A stretch of 37,580 nucleotides of DNA, taken from a virus. The first letter of the stretch is position 1. The number at the start of each line of letters is the position of its first letter. The stretch spans positions 1-37,580 of the IMG/VR virus record IMGVR_UViG_3300021961_007393; one strand, 5' to 3'. Under the pieces are notes generated by a model that had not been told where the DNA came from, did no database searches, and saw only the letters and a program-made list of their open reading frames with translations. A program made the translations under genes and the position numbers. Positions 1 through 6,959 of the stretch are shown here, piece by piece.

Positions 1-344
1 CTGCCGTCTGGAATCATCTTTACATTCTTGAGTGCCTGATCCTTTGCCCATGCGTTCATGACGAATGAGTCATTGACAGATAGACAGTAGACGTTCTTGA
101 TTCCATATTCCTTGAATGTGTCGAACATACGATCATATCCTGGCAGCTGCTTTGTTGAGCAGGTTGGAGTGAATGCGCCAGGAAGTGCAAACAAAATTGC
201 GCGCTTGCGCTTGAATAGATCGCGGCTCTTTACATCTTCCCAAATTTCAATTGCGCATGTTCCCTGTTGAGTTGCCTCAAAACTAGGAACGCGAACCTTG
301 AATACCACGTTGGGTATCTTTTTACCTTCTAATACATGTGACAT
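1..344 (-). CDS. Peroxiredoxin (Prx5-like), 3' end cut by window edge
   Basis: Thiol peroxidase expected to reduce peroxides in the infected cell. Reading back from the ATG at 344 gives 114 codons with no stop before the window edge, so the C-terminal part is missing. The peroxidatic site is clear: PGAFTPTCS places the catalytic cysteine at about residue 62, followed by the family-typical stretch LSVNDSFVMNAWAKDQ. Both match the AhpC/TSA superfamily, Prx5 branch. The gene starts 8 bases beyond the stop of the primase gene and is the most downstream gene seen. Prx5 enzymes usually need glutathione, glutaredoxin or thioredoxin; no partner is visible here. Family assignment is firm; the role in infection is inferred. 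Confidence 0.88.
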   Translation of the reverse strand, partial: MSHVLEGKKIPNVVFKVRVPSFEATQQGTCAIEIWEDVKSRDLFKRKRAILFALPGAFTPTCSTKQLPGYDRMFDTFKEYGIKNVYCLSVNDSFVMNAWAKDQALKNVKMIPDG

Positions 345-352
345 AATTTCTC

Positions 353-1378
353 CTAACACTTTTTCCAAGCATAAACGTCCATGCGCGCAGTCAATCCACG
401 CGCAGTGTATTTGTCTATGATAACTTTTATTTCCTCAGCAGTCAAACCATTTAGTATCATTTCGTTGATGTCTTTTCCATTTACATTATCAGGAAACATA
501 CAAACCGCATAATCATCTAGAATAGATCTTTCAATTTGCTTCACGATTTCTTTGTTTCTTGGTTCATTATCATACACCAGAACTACATCGTCCAGTTCCA
601 AGGCTTCAGCCAACCCAGAAAGATTGCTATCGCCGCTGGCAACAGCATTGGTAAGAAATAGCGAATCAAACTGCCCCTCAACGATATATACTCGCTTGGT
701 TCGATCAACTCGCTCGAGTCCGTAGGCTTTTCTTCCATCCGCAACCTTTACAGTGATATATCTCAGTTTACTATCAGCCATGGCGCGACCAGCGACATGA
801 TTGACCTTACCATCCTCGTCGCGATAGAAGAATACAATTCGACTATCCTCTGGCAGGATTTCTTTGCCATGGTCTGGAAAATCCAGATCCATAAAGTTTT
901 TGAAGTTCTCGGCGAAATAAACATCGCCCCAACGGGATGAAGGAATCATCCTATTCTTTATATAGTTGACCGCATAGTGATCCTCTGGCAATTCAGCAAT
1001 GCTTTGTATGCTTGGATTGTATGAGGTCTTGGCAAATCGAGCGAACGCATTGCCCTTCAGTTCATCAAAGGTTGGCTTTTCAACTGGTGCATTCTTTGGT
1101 GCACCGTTCATGAATTTCTCCAGCACATATTGTTTATGTACTGGTTCATCAACGCTCTTTAGAAAGTTTGAAAAAGTTGTACCTGCACCGCAGTTATGAC
1201 AACGATAGAAAAAATCATTGCCCTTGCGATAGATATATCCTCTAGACTTACTCTTATTCTTTCTTGAGTCGCCGCATGACGGACAGCGAAAGTTGTAAAG
1301 ATCGGGACTCTTCTGAGTGAACCGATCTAGTTTGTGAGAGATATTGGATAGGTATTTACGATCAATGTATATGCTCAT
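353..1378 (-). CDS. 61: DNA primase, T4 gp61-like
   Basis: Primase of the T4-type replisome, which makes RNA primers on the lagging strand together with helicase gp41. The 341 residues show an N-terminal zinc ribbon (C32-x2-C35 and C60-x2-C63) and a Toprim catalytic domain: YIVEGQFDSL around residues 231-240 supplies the conserved Glu and Asp, and LVYDNE around 267-272 the second acidic cluster. The length matches gp61 of T4 (342). The ATG at 1378 lies just downstream of a plausible promoter in the 36-base gap before it, and only a weak ribosome-binding site is visible. The helicase gene is about 17 kb upstream, so the two primosome genes are not adjacent. Confidence 0.93.
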   Translation of the reverse strand: MSIYIDRKYLSNISHKLDRFTQKSPDLYNFRCPSCGDSRKNKSKSRGYIYRKGNDFFYRCHNCGAGTTFSNFLKSVDEPVHKQYVLEKFMNGAPKNAPVEKPTFDELKGNAFARFAKTSYNPSIQSIAELPEDHYAVNYIKNRMIPSSRWGDVYFAENFKNFMDLDFPDHGKEILPEDSRIVFFYRDEDGKVNHVAGRAMADSKLRYITVKVADGRKAYGLERVDRTKRVYIVEGQFDSLFLTNAVASGDSNLSGLAEALELDDVVLVYDNEPRNKEIVKQIERSILDDYAVCMFPDNVNGKDINEMILNGLTAEEIKVIIDKYTARGLTARMDVYAWKKC

Positions 1379-1384
1379 ACTCTA

Positions 1385-1413
1385 ATCATACTATAGAATC
1401 ACATCAAAAGCAA
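1385..1413 (-). promoter_or_regulatory. Putative sigma70-type promoter for primase
   Basis: On the minus strand TTGCTT and TATGAT are separated by 17 bases. A second reading pairs TTGCTT with TATAGT 12 bases on, which resembles a T4 MotA middle promoter. The predicted start falls at or a few bases before the primase ATG, so the leader would be very short. Confidence 0.4.
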
Positions 1414-1414
1414 G

Positions 1415-1804
1415 TTATTTCAAAATATCAATAATCTTTGAGAATCCTGCACCGATAACTGCTGCTGCGCCCATGACCCACCAACGCCAGCGGTCTAACT
1501 CGTGAATCTTCTTGTTCTCAATTTCGTGTTGGCGTTTCATTTCTTCACGGAGTTCACGTAGTTCGCGCATTAGATGATTTTCTGTATCTTCAATTTTCTT
1601 ATAGACGTCTTTGAGATCTTCGTTTGTTTCGTTTCTTCTATCTTCCATCAGCTCCTGAACCTTATCCAGCGTTTCATCAAACTTTCCATAGATAACAGAA
1701 AAAAATGAAACCTTCTCGCGAAGAGCACTCATCTCAACTTCTAGTCTAGATATCTTCGCGTCTAATTCAGCCTTACAACTGAGTAAATCTTGCATTTCAG
1801 CCAT
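1415..1804 (-). CDS. Coiled-coil protein with C-terminal membrane anchor (XhlA/holin-like)
   Basis: A 129-residue protein. Residues 1-105 are highly charged, with heptad spacing typical of a long coiled coil. They are followed by RWRWW and one hydrophobic segment (about 108-124: VMGAAAVIGAGFSKIID). This tail-anchored layout resembles XhlA-type haemolysin/holin-associated proteins, but that match is by layout only. It lies 2 bases downstream of the spanin gene and has its own exact T4-type late promoter (TATAAATA) about 37 bases upstream, inside the spanin gene. The context suggests a lysis role (holin or holin partner). A virion or membrane scaffold protein remains possible. Confidence 0.6.
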   Translation of the reverse strand: MAEMQDLLSCKAELDAKISRLEVEMSALREKVSFFSVIYGKFDETLDKVQELMEDRRNETNEDLKDVYKKIEDTENHLMRELRELREEMKRQHEIENKKIHELDRWRWWVMGAAAVIGAGFSKIIDILK

Positions 1805-1806
1805 TG

Positions 1807-2325
1807 TTATTCTTCTTTTGTCCCTGCTTCTGCAGTATTCATATTTATAATTTCTTGCTCTTGATCACGGATCCATTTTTGCAGAGCGAGTAATTGTTCA
1901 CGATTTTCATGGCATGCAGCGTAGTTTTCTACGATGGTTCCGAGGGCTTCAACGTCTTCAATTCCGCTGGGGGTGTCATTAATTGCTCTGGTGGGGTCGG
2001 CATCACGACCTTGCGCACTACGATCGTGGACGTGCACCCAACCATTAGGCAACTCACAAACACTAGGAACCAATTTGATAATTTCAACATTTTTAGTTCT
2101 CCATTTGACAACTTCTTTGATACGATCAACGTACTCAATCACGACTCGTTCGGTTATTTTTCCCGACTGTTCCTTCCAATATTCAACTTGTTTTTGCAGG
2201 CTTTCTGCTGTTTCAATCTTGCCTGCTTCATAACCAATCTTATACACACCACTAATCAATAACAAAGTAAATACAGTGATTGCACTGGCTTTAGATATAT
2301 TTTTATGTTCAGTTGTAATTTCCAT
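1807..2325 (-). CDS. Inner membrane spanin (Rz-like)
   Basis: Lysis protein that joins the inner to the outer membrane at the last step of lysis in Gram-negative hosts. The 172-residue product has a short N-terminal cytoplasmic part, one membrane helix (about residues 13-30, ASAITVFTLLLISGVYKIGY) and a long, mostly helical periplasmic region, as in Rz proteins. The ATG at 2325 is preferred over an in-frame TTG at 2340 because it follows GGAGG and overlaps the upstream stop (TAATG). The call is strongly supported by the lipoprotein gene nested in another frame (1929-2090), the classic Rz/Rz1 arrangement. T4 itself encodes its spanins as PseT.3 and PseT.2, which overlap only slightly. Confidence 0.78.
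   Translation of the reverse strand: MEITTEHKNISKASAITVFTLLLISGVYKIGYEAGKIETAESLQKQVEYWKEQSGKITERVVIEYVDRIKEVVKWRTKNVEIIKLVPSVCELPNGWVHVHDRSAQGRDADPTRAINDTPSGIEDVEALGTIVENYAACHENREQLLALQKWIRDQEQEIINMNTAEAGTKEE
1841..1848 (-). promoter_or_regulatory. T4-type late promoter TATAAATA
   Basis: Exact match to the T4 late promoter core on the minus strand, inside the 3' end of the inner spanin gene and about 37 bases upstream of the ATG at 1804. In T4 such sites are read by host polymerase carrying gp55 and gp33 and activated by the gp45 clamp. Confidence 0.6.
1929..2090 (-). CDS. Outer membrane lipoprotein spanin (Rz1-like), nested in the inner spanin gene
   Basis: A 53-residue lipoprotein read in a different frame, fully inside the inner spanin gene. 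It begins MLKLSNWFLVFVSC and has a lipobox-like LMVGC, which predicts lipid attachment and cleavage at Cys19. The mature part of about 35 residues is rich in proline (MPTPPEQLMTPPAELK), as in Rz1. The start at 2090 is chosen because GGAG stands 8 bases upstream; an in-frame ATG at 2138 would bury the signal peptide behind 16 residues. The mature lipoprotein should sit in the outer membrane and bind the periplasmic end of the inner spanin. The residue before the -2 position is Met rather than the usual Leu. Confidence 0.8.
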   Translation of the reverse strand: MLKLSNWFLVFVSCLMVGCTSTIVVRKVVMPTPPEQLMTPPAELKTLKPSEPS

Positions 2326-3893
2326 TATTCCTCCAACCAAACTGCAGCAGCAACTAGATCTGATATTTGAGCAGTCGATATTGCAGCAATGGATAGAATA
2401 TTATTTGGTGGTATACTGATATTTAAGTTTTCTAGATCAAGATCTGCAGTTCCAGAAATAACAAAGGAAGCCAGAGGAATTTCATTCGCTAACACAAAGT
2501 TACCAGCACTGTTTGAATATACCACGCTTGAAAATTCACTTATTTCAGTCCAGTCAAATGTACCTGTGAAACTTGTTGGGTTTTCATAGAGGTAAATGAT
2601 CACAGGCGGTGGGTTTACACCTTGAGTTAGTGCAGCCACTGTGATTTTCTTGAGTTTTGTTGCGCGCAGATTTATTTTATTCTTGAAGATTAATCTTGGT
2701 CTTAGGGATATAACATGATGTAGGTTACCCGCTGAGAAATTAACGCCAGGAGCTGACCTACCAACACTGACAGGAGAACCAGCAGCGATTGTTAAACCTT
2801 CAATCGCAGCCATCATAGAAGCACCACGAACGGACACGTTACTTGACGGACCTCCAGTTGCCGCAGCAATATAGCCAATCTTGAAACTTGGATTGTCTAC
2901 ATGAGGAACTGTGTGTCTATTGGAGTAGTGATAGTGATGGAAGAATATCATATCTCCATTGATACTATTCTCAATCGCAAAACGAATCTCACCAGCACCC
3001 AACCAACGGAAATTTACTTGATACACGTTGAGTTTGCTTGGATCAAGAATCATTCCGCTAGGACCATTGCCGTCCAATGTATCAATATTGAAATTTTCTT
3101 GTAATACTGTAGTTTGATTGTGAGCCAGACCAGCCTGTAATTGTGTAAAGGATCCAGCTGCGAGAGTTCCTGTTCCAGTGCTAGTGAAAGAATACGCACC
3201 ACTTCGAGCACCAACACCAGCGCCCATGAAGTTTACATTCGCACCAACTTGCTCAACAGTCCATCCTGGGAACGATGCCTTCGCAATGGTGGCTGCAGTA
3301 TTTGATGCTGATCCAGAATAGATGGTTACTTCTTTGTATGTTCCATTGAGTTGCACGTTAGCAGTCTGAGTTCCTGTTGGCGCAGTGGTGATCTGTAGTC
3401 TACGAATCTCAGCCTTGCCGCCGTTTTGAATTTGTATTGCGAAATCTTCACCCTCTTGACCGATGGTGATTGCCTGTTCAAGCGCAAAGAAACCTGCTCG
3501 CTGAATAGTATTAGCGTGTGGAGTTGAGAACGCAGCGGTAAATCGAGCCATCGCACCCTGTCCAGGACGATATCTCAGCACCCTACGACTACGATAGACG
3601 CCATAGTCACCCCAGCCAGTGCCGCTATAAGTAACCATGGTTGAGTTTTCAGTTGTGGCAACCCCAGTTCCGCTAGTAAAAGTTTCTACATCTCGAGGAA
3701 GAACACCGTAAATACCATCCAACTGAATTTGCGGAGTGATCGGAACTGTGATAATTTCGCCAAACGCAGAATATCCAGAAGCACCAGCCACATCTATTGG
3801 ATGAATCCCACTGGTAACAGGGAGAGGATTCGCTGTGGTGACCACAGTGTTATTGTTCTGAACATTAATATTTCTTGTATACAAATATGACAT
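2325..3893 (-). CDS. Probable virion structural or fibre protein
   Basis: A 522-residue protein, rich in Gly, Ser, Thr and Asn and in short beta-strand stretches, without signal peptide or enzyme motif. The start SYLYTRNINVQ followed by Thr/Val/Asn-rich sequence and the late repeats of beta segments look like a fibre, fibritin or decoration protein of a marine T4-like phage. The ATG at 3893 is chosen over an upstream in-frame codon because it overlaps the preceding stop (TAATG). It ends against the spanin gene with the same kind of junction, so the two are co-translated. It belongs to the late cluster read from the promoter at 12014. I do not recognise a named T4 counterpart. Confidence 0.65.
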   Translation of the reverse strand: MSYLYTRNINVQNNNTVVTTANPLPVTSGIHPIDVAGASGYSAFGEIITVPITPQIQLDGIYGVLPRDVETFTSGTGVATTENSTMVTYSGTGWGDYGVYRSRRVLRYRPGQGAMARFTAAFSTPHANTIQRAGFFALEQAITIGQEGEDFAIQIQNGGKAEIRRLQITTAPTGTQTANVQLNGTYKEVTIYSGSASNTAATIAKASFPGWTVEQVGANVNFMGAGVGARSGAYSFTSTGTGTLAAGSFTQLQAGLAHNQTTVLQENFNIDTLDGNGPSGMILDPSKLNVYQVNFRWLGAGEIRFAIENSINGDMIFFHHYHYSNRHTVPHVDNPSFKIGYIAAATGGPSSNVSVRGASMMAAIEGLTIAAGSPVSVGRSAPGVNFSAGNLHHVISLRPRLIFKNKINLRATKLKKITVAALTQGVNPPPVIIYLYENPTSFTGTFDWTEISEFSSVVYSNSAGNFVLANEIPLASFVISGTADLDLENLNISIPPNNILSIAAISTAQISDLVAAAVWLEE

Positions 3894-4648
3894 TATACCA
3901 CTCTCCAACCATCTCTATATAACAGATGAACACCACCATTATTTAACGCAAGTTCTAAACCACCTGCGTCATTATCCACATTCCCTGCGATGGTGATGAT
4001 GTTATTTTCGCAGTTGCCTGATTCGTCTTTTACAATCAACTCACGACCAGAACTTGGTGTGATTGGTAATGTAATTGTTACAGTTGACGCTACGTTGACA
4101 CCAATGTAATAGTCAGTGTCGTTTACTGCATAAGAAGATGTTGTAACCAGCGTAGTGTTGTGCACAACTTCATATGGATTAATCTCATCAAGACGAAACA
4201 TTCCCTGAGACCACTTGAGGAATTTACCCTCACCATATGACGTCTTATCAAAGTCATCTGTATCGCCTATTCTGACTACACCAGTACCACCGCCACCCCA
4301 AGATAGCGTTCCCATCTTTTGCACCAGATCAGCAATCTGCTGGCGAATGGCTTTGATCTCAGCATTCTGCAGATCAGGCATCGGTGGCTTAGTTATCTTT
4401 GGACTTGAGATCGCATTGACTGTTTGCGAAATCAAATCTTCTTTCTTTGGGATCTCAACTGCAGGTGCAGGAGGTGGAGGCAGTTCTTCCTTGAGAATTG
4501 GAATCACTGGCTCTGCTGGCTTTGGCTTTGCGAACAGACGAGACTCTAATTCTTCTTCGCGACGAATTGATTCTTCAAGTGCTAGATCTGGTTGTCCCAA
4601 TCCTCTAGCAAATTTCGCAAGTTTCTTTTTCTCATCAAGTGTTTTCAT
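3893..4648 (-). CDS. Putative fibre or virion protein with C-terminal beta domain
   Basis: About 251 residues in three parts: a charged helical N-terminus, a proline-rich linker (residues about 45-75, including PPPPAPAVEIP), and a helical QIADLVQKMG stretch leading to a glycine-rich SWGGGGTG hinge. The C-terminal 130 residues form a beta domain with ITLPITPSSGRELIVKDESG and the ending YRDGWRVV. This C-terminal pattern is common in structural proteins of T4-like cyanophages. It overlaps the next gene by one base. An in-frame GTG at 4660 would add four residues; I cannot decide between the two starts. Function as an adhesin, head fibre or tail fibre subunit is inferred from composition and position only. 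Confidence 0.6.
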   Translation of the reverse strand: MKTLDEKKKLAKFARGLGQPDLALEESIRREEELESRLFAKPKPAEPVIPILKEELPPPPAPAVEIPKKEDLISQTVNAISSPKITKPPMPDLQNAEIKAIRQQIADLVQKMGTLSWGGGGTGVVRIGDTDDFDKTSYGEGKFLKWSQGMFRLDEINPYEVVHNTTLVTTSSYAVNDTDYYIGVNVASTVTITLPITPSSGRELIVKDESGNCENNIITIAGNVDNDAGGLELALNNGGVHLLYRDGWRVV

Positions 4649-4823
4649 CGCGCTTTTCACGGTTCTTCATATACTCAATCTTGCGACGCTTCTTTTCGTC
4701 CATCCATGCGTTTAGATTTACAGCACCAGGAATACCACCTTTCAGTCTATCTTTCAATGGCTTTAGTTTCTTAGGTTTGCGCAATGGTCCGCTTTCATTT
4801 AGATATTCACTGAATCTCAACAT
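4635..4823 (-). CDS. Small basic protein with capsid-targeting-like N-terminus
   Basis: A 62-residue, strongly basic protein starting MLRFSEYLNES. That beginning resembles the capsid-targeting sequence of T4 internal proteins (aromatic-x-x-aromatic/Phe-Leu/Ile-x-Glu), with Leu-Asn-Glu matching the (Leu/Ile)-x-Glu recognition rule of the T4 prohead protease gp21. The remainder is rich in Lys, Arg and Pro, suited to packing beside DNA. The ATG at 4823 overlaps the preceding stop (TGATG). A packaged internal protein is an inference; no homologue is recognised. Confidence 0.6.
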   Translation of the reverse strand: MLRFSEYLNESGPLRKPKKLKPLKDRLKGGIPGAVNLNAWMDEKKRRKIEYMKNREKRDENT

Positions 4824-5338
4824 CACATCGCACCATCATCTAGCATTTTGTTTAGATGCGCTTTAGTCTTTGCTAGACTACCAATCCAGCGAGTCTTATT
4901 GGCTTTGCTATAATGTATACCATATACGTTGCGACCATATCCAGAAACTCCACCAGAACCATTTACAATATGAACGTGCGGATGTTCTTCACCATCTACA
5001 AACACTCTATGGAAACCATTACCTGTTGGCTTGGTGGTGACTCTTCCCTCACCCATTAGTCTTCTTCTAAGTACCTTAAACTTCTTTTTCTTTCGAACAG
5101 GAGTGAGTTCTGGTGGATCAGCATCTGGCATGCCAGCAACAACTCCAGCACCGACGCTCATGACTGCAGCATCTTCTGCGTTTAGATACACTTCATCGCT
5201 GTCATATTTCTTTTTGCCAACAATTTTATCTTTGATTCGTTGAAGCATTGATTTCTTTTTCTTAGATGTGATTCGATGATGAGCGAATTGCTTTCCAACT
5301 TTTACAATTCCAGCCTCGTCTATGTTTTCCTGTTCCAT
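4823..5338 (-). CDS. Basic hypothetical protein of the late cluster
   Basis: A 171-residue protein with three visible parts: a lysine-rich N-terminal third (SKKKKSMLQRIKDKIVGKKK), a neutral Ala/Gly/Asp stretch, and a C-terminal part with HPHVHIVNGSGGVSGYGRN that may be a small beta domain. Residues 6-8 (Ile-Asp-Glu) fit the (Leu/Ile)-x-Glu pattern cut by prohead proteases near the N-terminus, but the aromatic residues of the targeting motif are absent. AAGGA stands 7 bases before the ATG at 5338, and TGATG junctions link both neighbours. I do not recognise the family. A virion or packaged protein is the best guess from position. Confidence 0.6.
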   Translation of the reverse strand: MEQENIDEAGIVKVGKQFAHHRITSKKKKSMLQRIKDKIVGKKKYDSDEVYLNAEDAAVMSVGAGVVAGMPDADPPELTPVRKKKKFKVLRRRLMGEGRVTTKPTGNGFHRVFVDGEEHPHVHIVNGSGGVSGYGRNVYGIHYSKANKTRWIGSLAKTKAHLNKMLDDGAM

Positions 5339-5724
5339 CAAATTTTCCTTAACAGTTCTACTATCTTTAGATCTACAGGTATGTCACTAGAAATTAAATC
5401 TTTGCCGTTGATTCCCGAAATCCTATCTGGCATTGTATTTAAAAACACGCAAAAAGTTTTCAATGCACTATAATCTTGTTCGTCAATCTTATAAAATAGT
5501 ATTCTCGTTCCTGCCTCTACACCAAACACATTGTATATCAGATTCAGATGATTTAGCAATAACTTTTCTCTAAGTTCACCTGACATACGATAGCGTTGTA
5601 GCAGTCTCTTGACATACTTGAACGCTTTGTAATCTTCTTGAAACTCGCTTTTTACATAGTTAAGATTATCATAACTTTTGATAGCGTAGATCAAGATTGT
5701 ATCATGGTTTAGATCATACAACAT
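5338..5724 (-). CDS. Conserved T4-like phage protein of unknown function
   Basis: A 128-residue protein beginning MLYDLNHDTILIYAIKSYDN and containing LREKLLLNHLNLIYNVFGVEAG and LKTFCVFLNTMP. These segments match from memory a compact helical family found near structural genes in many T4-like cyanophages and other aquatic myoviruses. There is no membrane segment, signal or enzyme motif. It lies 3 bases after the previous gene and overlaps the next by one base, so it belongs to the late transcript. A role in head or neck assembly is plausible but unproven. Confidence 0.65.
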   Translation of the reverse strand: MLYDLNHDTILIYAIKSYDNLNYVKSEFQEDYKAFKYVKRLLQRYRMSGELREKLLLNHLNLIYNVFGVEAGTRILFYKIDEQDYSALKTFCVFLNTMPDRISGINGKDLISSDIPVDLKIVELLRKI

Positions 5725-5727
5725 AAA

Positions 5728-6183
5728 TTAATATTCGTTATCGTTACCACTGTCGTCGTTAGTTCTACGTGTCTGGCGAAGATATGGAGATACAGTTGGA
5801 ATTGGCTCCAATGGCTCTGGGTCTTCCATCTGAAGTAGATCATCTAGATCTTCTTGATTTACAATGGTTGCATATCCATCTACGCCAACATCTGGAGTAG
5901 TATTGTGAGTAATGTATAAGAAATATCCAGACTCGCCGAGAGAATAAACTGTCTCTGCATCTAGACTTAACATTGGCATTTCATATCCAGGAGGAATCAG
6001 AATACCAAATCTTTCTAGAGTACCACGAACAGCATTGATAAACACTGCGCTGTTTACAAATGGATCCTCAGTGACTGCATCTAATGCATCATTGATATCG
6101 TCCAATTGAGCAACAAATTGATCTGCTTCTATTTCAATAGACAGATCTTCCTCTTCCTCTAGAAATTGCTTAAAAGTTTGCAT
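5728..6183 (-). CDS. Acidic protein with capsid-targeting-like N-terminus
   Basis: About 151 residues, acidic, starting MQTFKQFLEEEED. The first ten residues follow the pattern of T4 capsid-targeting sequences, with Leu-Glu-Glu as a possible prohead protease site. The start at 6183 is preferred over an in-frame ATG at 6201 because AAGGA lies 10 bases before it, while nothing useful precedes 6201, and because it puts the motif at the N-terminus. The body contains short helices and a tail rich in Pro, Asp and Asn. It overlaps the upstream gene by 14 bases. A packaged or scaffold-associated protein is inferred. Confidence 0.62.
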   Translation of the reverse strand: MQTFKQFLEEEEDLSIEIEADQFVAQLDDINDALDAVTEDPFVNSAVFINAVRGTLERFGILIPPGYEMPMLSLDAETVYSLGESGYFLYITHNTTPDVGVDGYATIVNQEDLDDLLQMEDPEPLEPIPTVSPYLRQTRRTNDDSGNDNEY

Positions 6184-6958
6184 TTGGTTTTGGTCCTTCA
6201 TGTCCAGGAATATTTCCCATGATATTTGGCGAAGTGTTACGAATACTTACTTCTAATTCTGGTTTGGTATTTACTTTATTGCGAATACCTCTGTACTTAT
6301 CCATCACTTTCTTAACACGATCATTTTGCTCTGCTGATTCAGATACTTCTTTAGTTTGCGCTTTCTTTGTTGTTCTTCTGGCTTTTCTTGCAGCCCTTTC
6401 TGCTGCTAGTTTCTTAGCCTTCTCGCGCTTTTCCAATTTCTCGCCAGCCCAAGAATATGCTGGAGCATTGAAAACCTTTCCAGCAACCTTGAGTGTTCCA
6501 CTAAGTAGACCCTCATCCACTGGTTTGACTTCTTCTTCCAACTCTGACATTAGATAATTAGCAGAAGTTTCAATATAGTCTTTGGCTAGTGTGATCTTAG
6601 ACTGCACCCATTCAGGTAGATCTGTCTCTGGCTCTAGATTGTCCAGCATTGCCTGAGAGTTACGAATGATGCTACGCAACTGAGACATTGCCATGTCACC
6701 TTCGTAGCCATACTCGCCTTCGTCTTCTTTACTCTTAGGTTTGATGGCTTCATTCATCGTATCGCCCTCCGAGTTGGTATCTTCAGCCCTAAAACGGCTC
6801 AATGATCCTTTTACGGTGCGAGGACCAAATTTACCTTCACCATCAAGTTGTAAATAAACCATGCCGCCCTCAACCTTGGTGACTTTGCCTTTAAACCCAG
6901 CACCTGTTGATGTCTTCTTATCTAATACCAAACGACCTCTTTGTCCTACTTTTGCCAT
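6170..6958 (-). CDS. Two-domain late protein (SH3/KOW-like plus helical domain)
   Basis: A 262-residue protein starting MAKVGQRGRL. Residues 1-60 look like a small SH3- or KOW-like beta barrel (VGQRGRL, GFKGKVTKVEGGMVYLQLDG). Residues about 80-125 (EGDMAMSQLRSIIRNSQ, LPEWVQSKITLAKDYIE) match from memory a helical module that recurs in late proteins of T4-like aquatic phages. The C-terminal half is a very basic Ala/Lys/Arg coil and a disordered tail. The start at 6958 is chosen because a longer reading adds only out-of-frame sequence of the upstream gene. A second ATG at 6757 has GGAGGG 8 bases upstream, so a shorter 195-residue product starting MNEAIKPKSK may also be made. Confidence 0.65.
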   Translation of the reverse strand: MAKVGQRGRLVLDKKTSTGAGFKGKVTKVEGGMVYLQLDGEGKFGPRTVKGSLSRFRAEDTNSEGDTMNEAIKPKSKEDEGEYGYEGDMAMSQLRSIIRNSQAMLDNLEPETDLPEWVQSKITLAKDYIETSANYLMSELEEEVKPVDEGLLSGTLKVAGKVFNAPAYSWAGEKLEKREKAKKLAAERAARKARRTTKKAQTKEVSESAEQNDRVKKVMDKYRGIRNKVNTKPELEVSIRNTSPNIMGNIPGHEGPKPNANF

Positions 6959-6959
6959 T

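Noticed and set aside
4215-4715. Plus-strand open frame of 166 codons
   Set aside because: Ser/Phe-rich antisense shadow of the proline-rich fibre-like gene.
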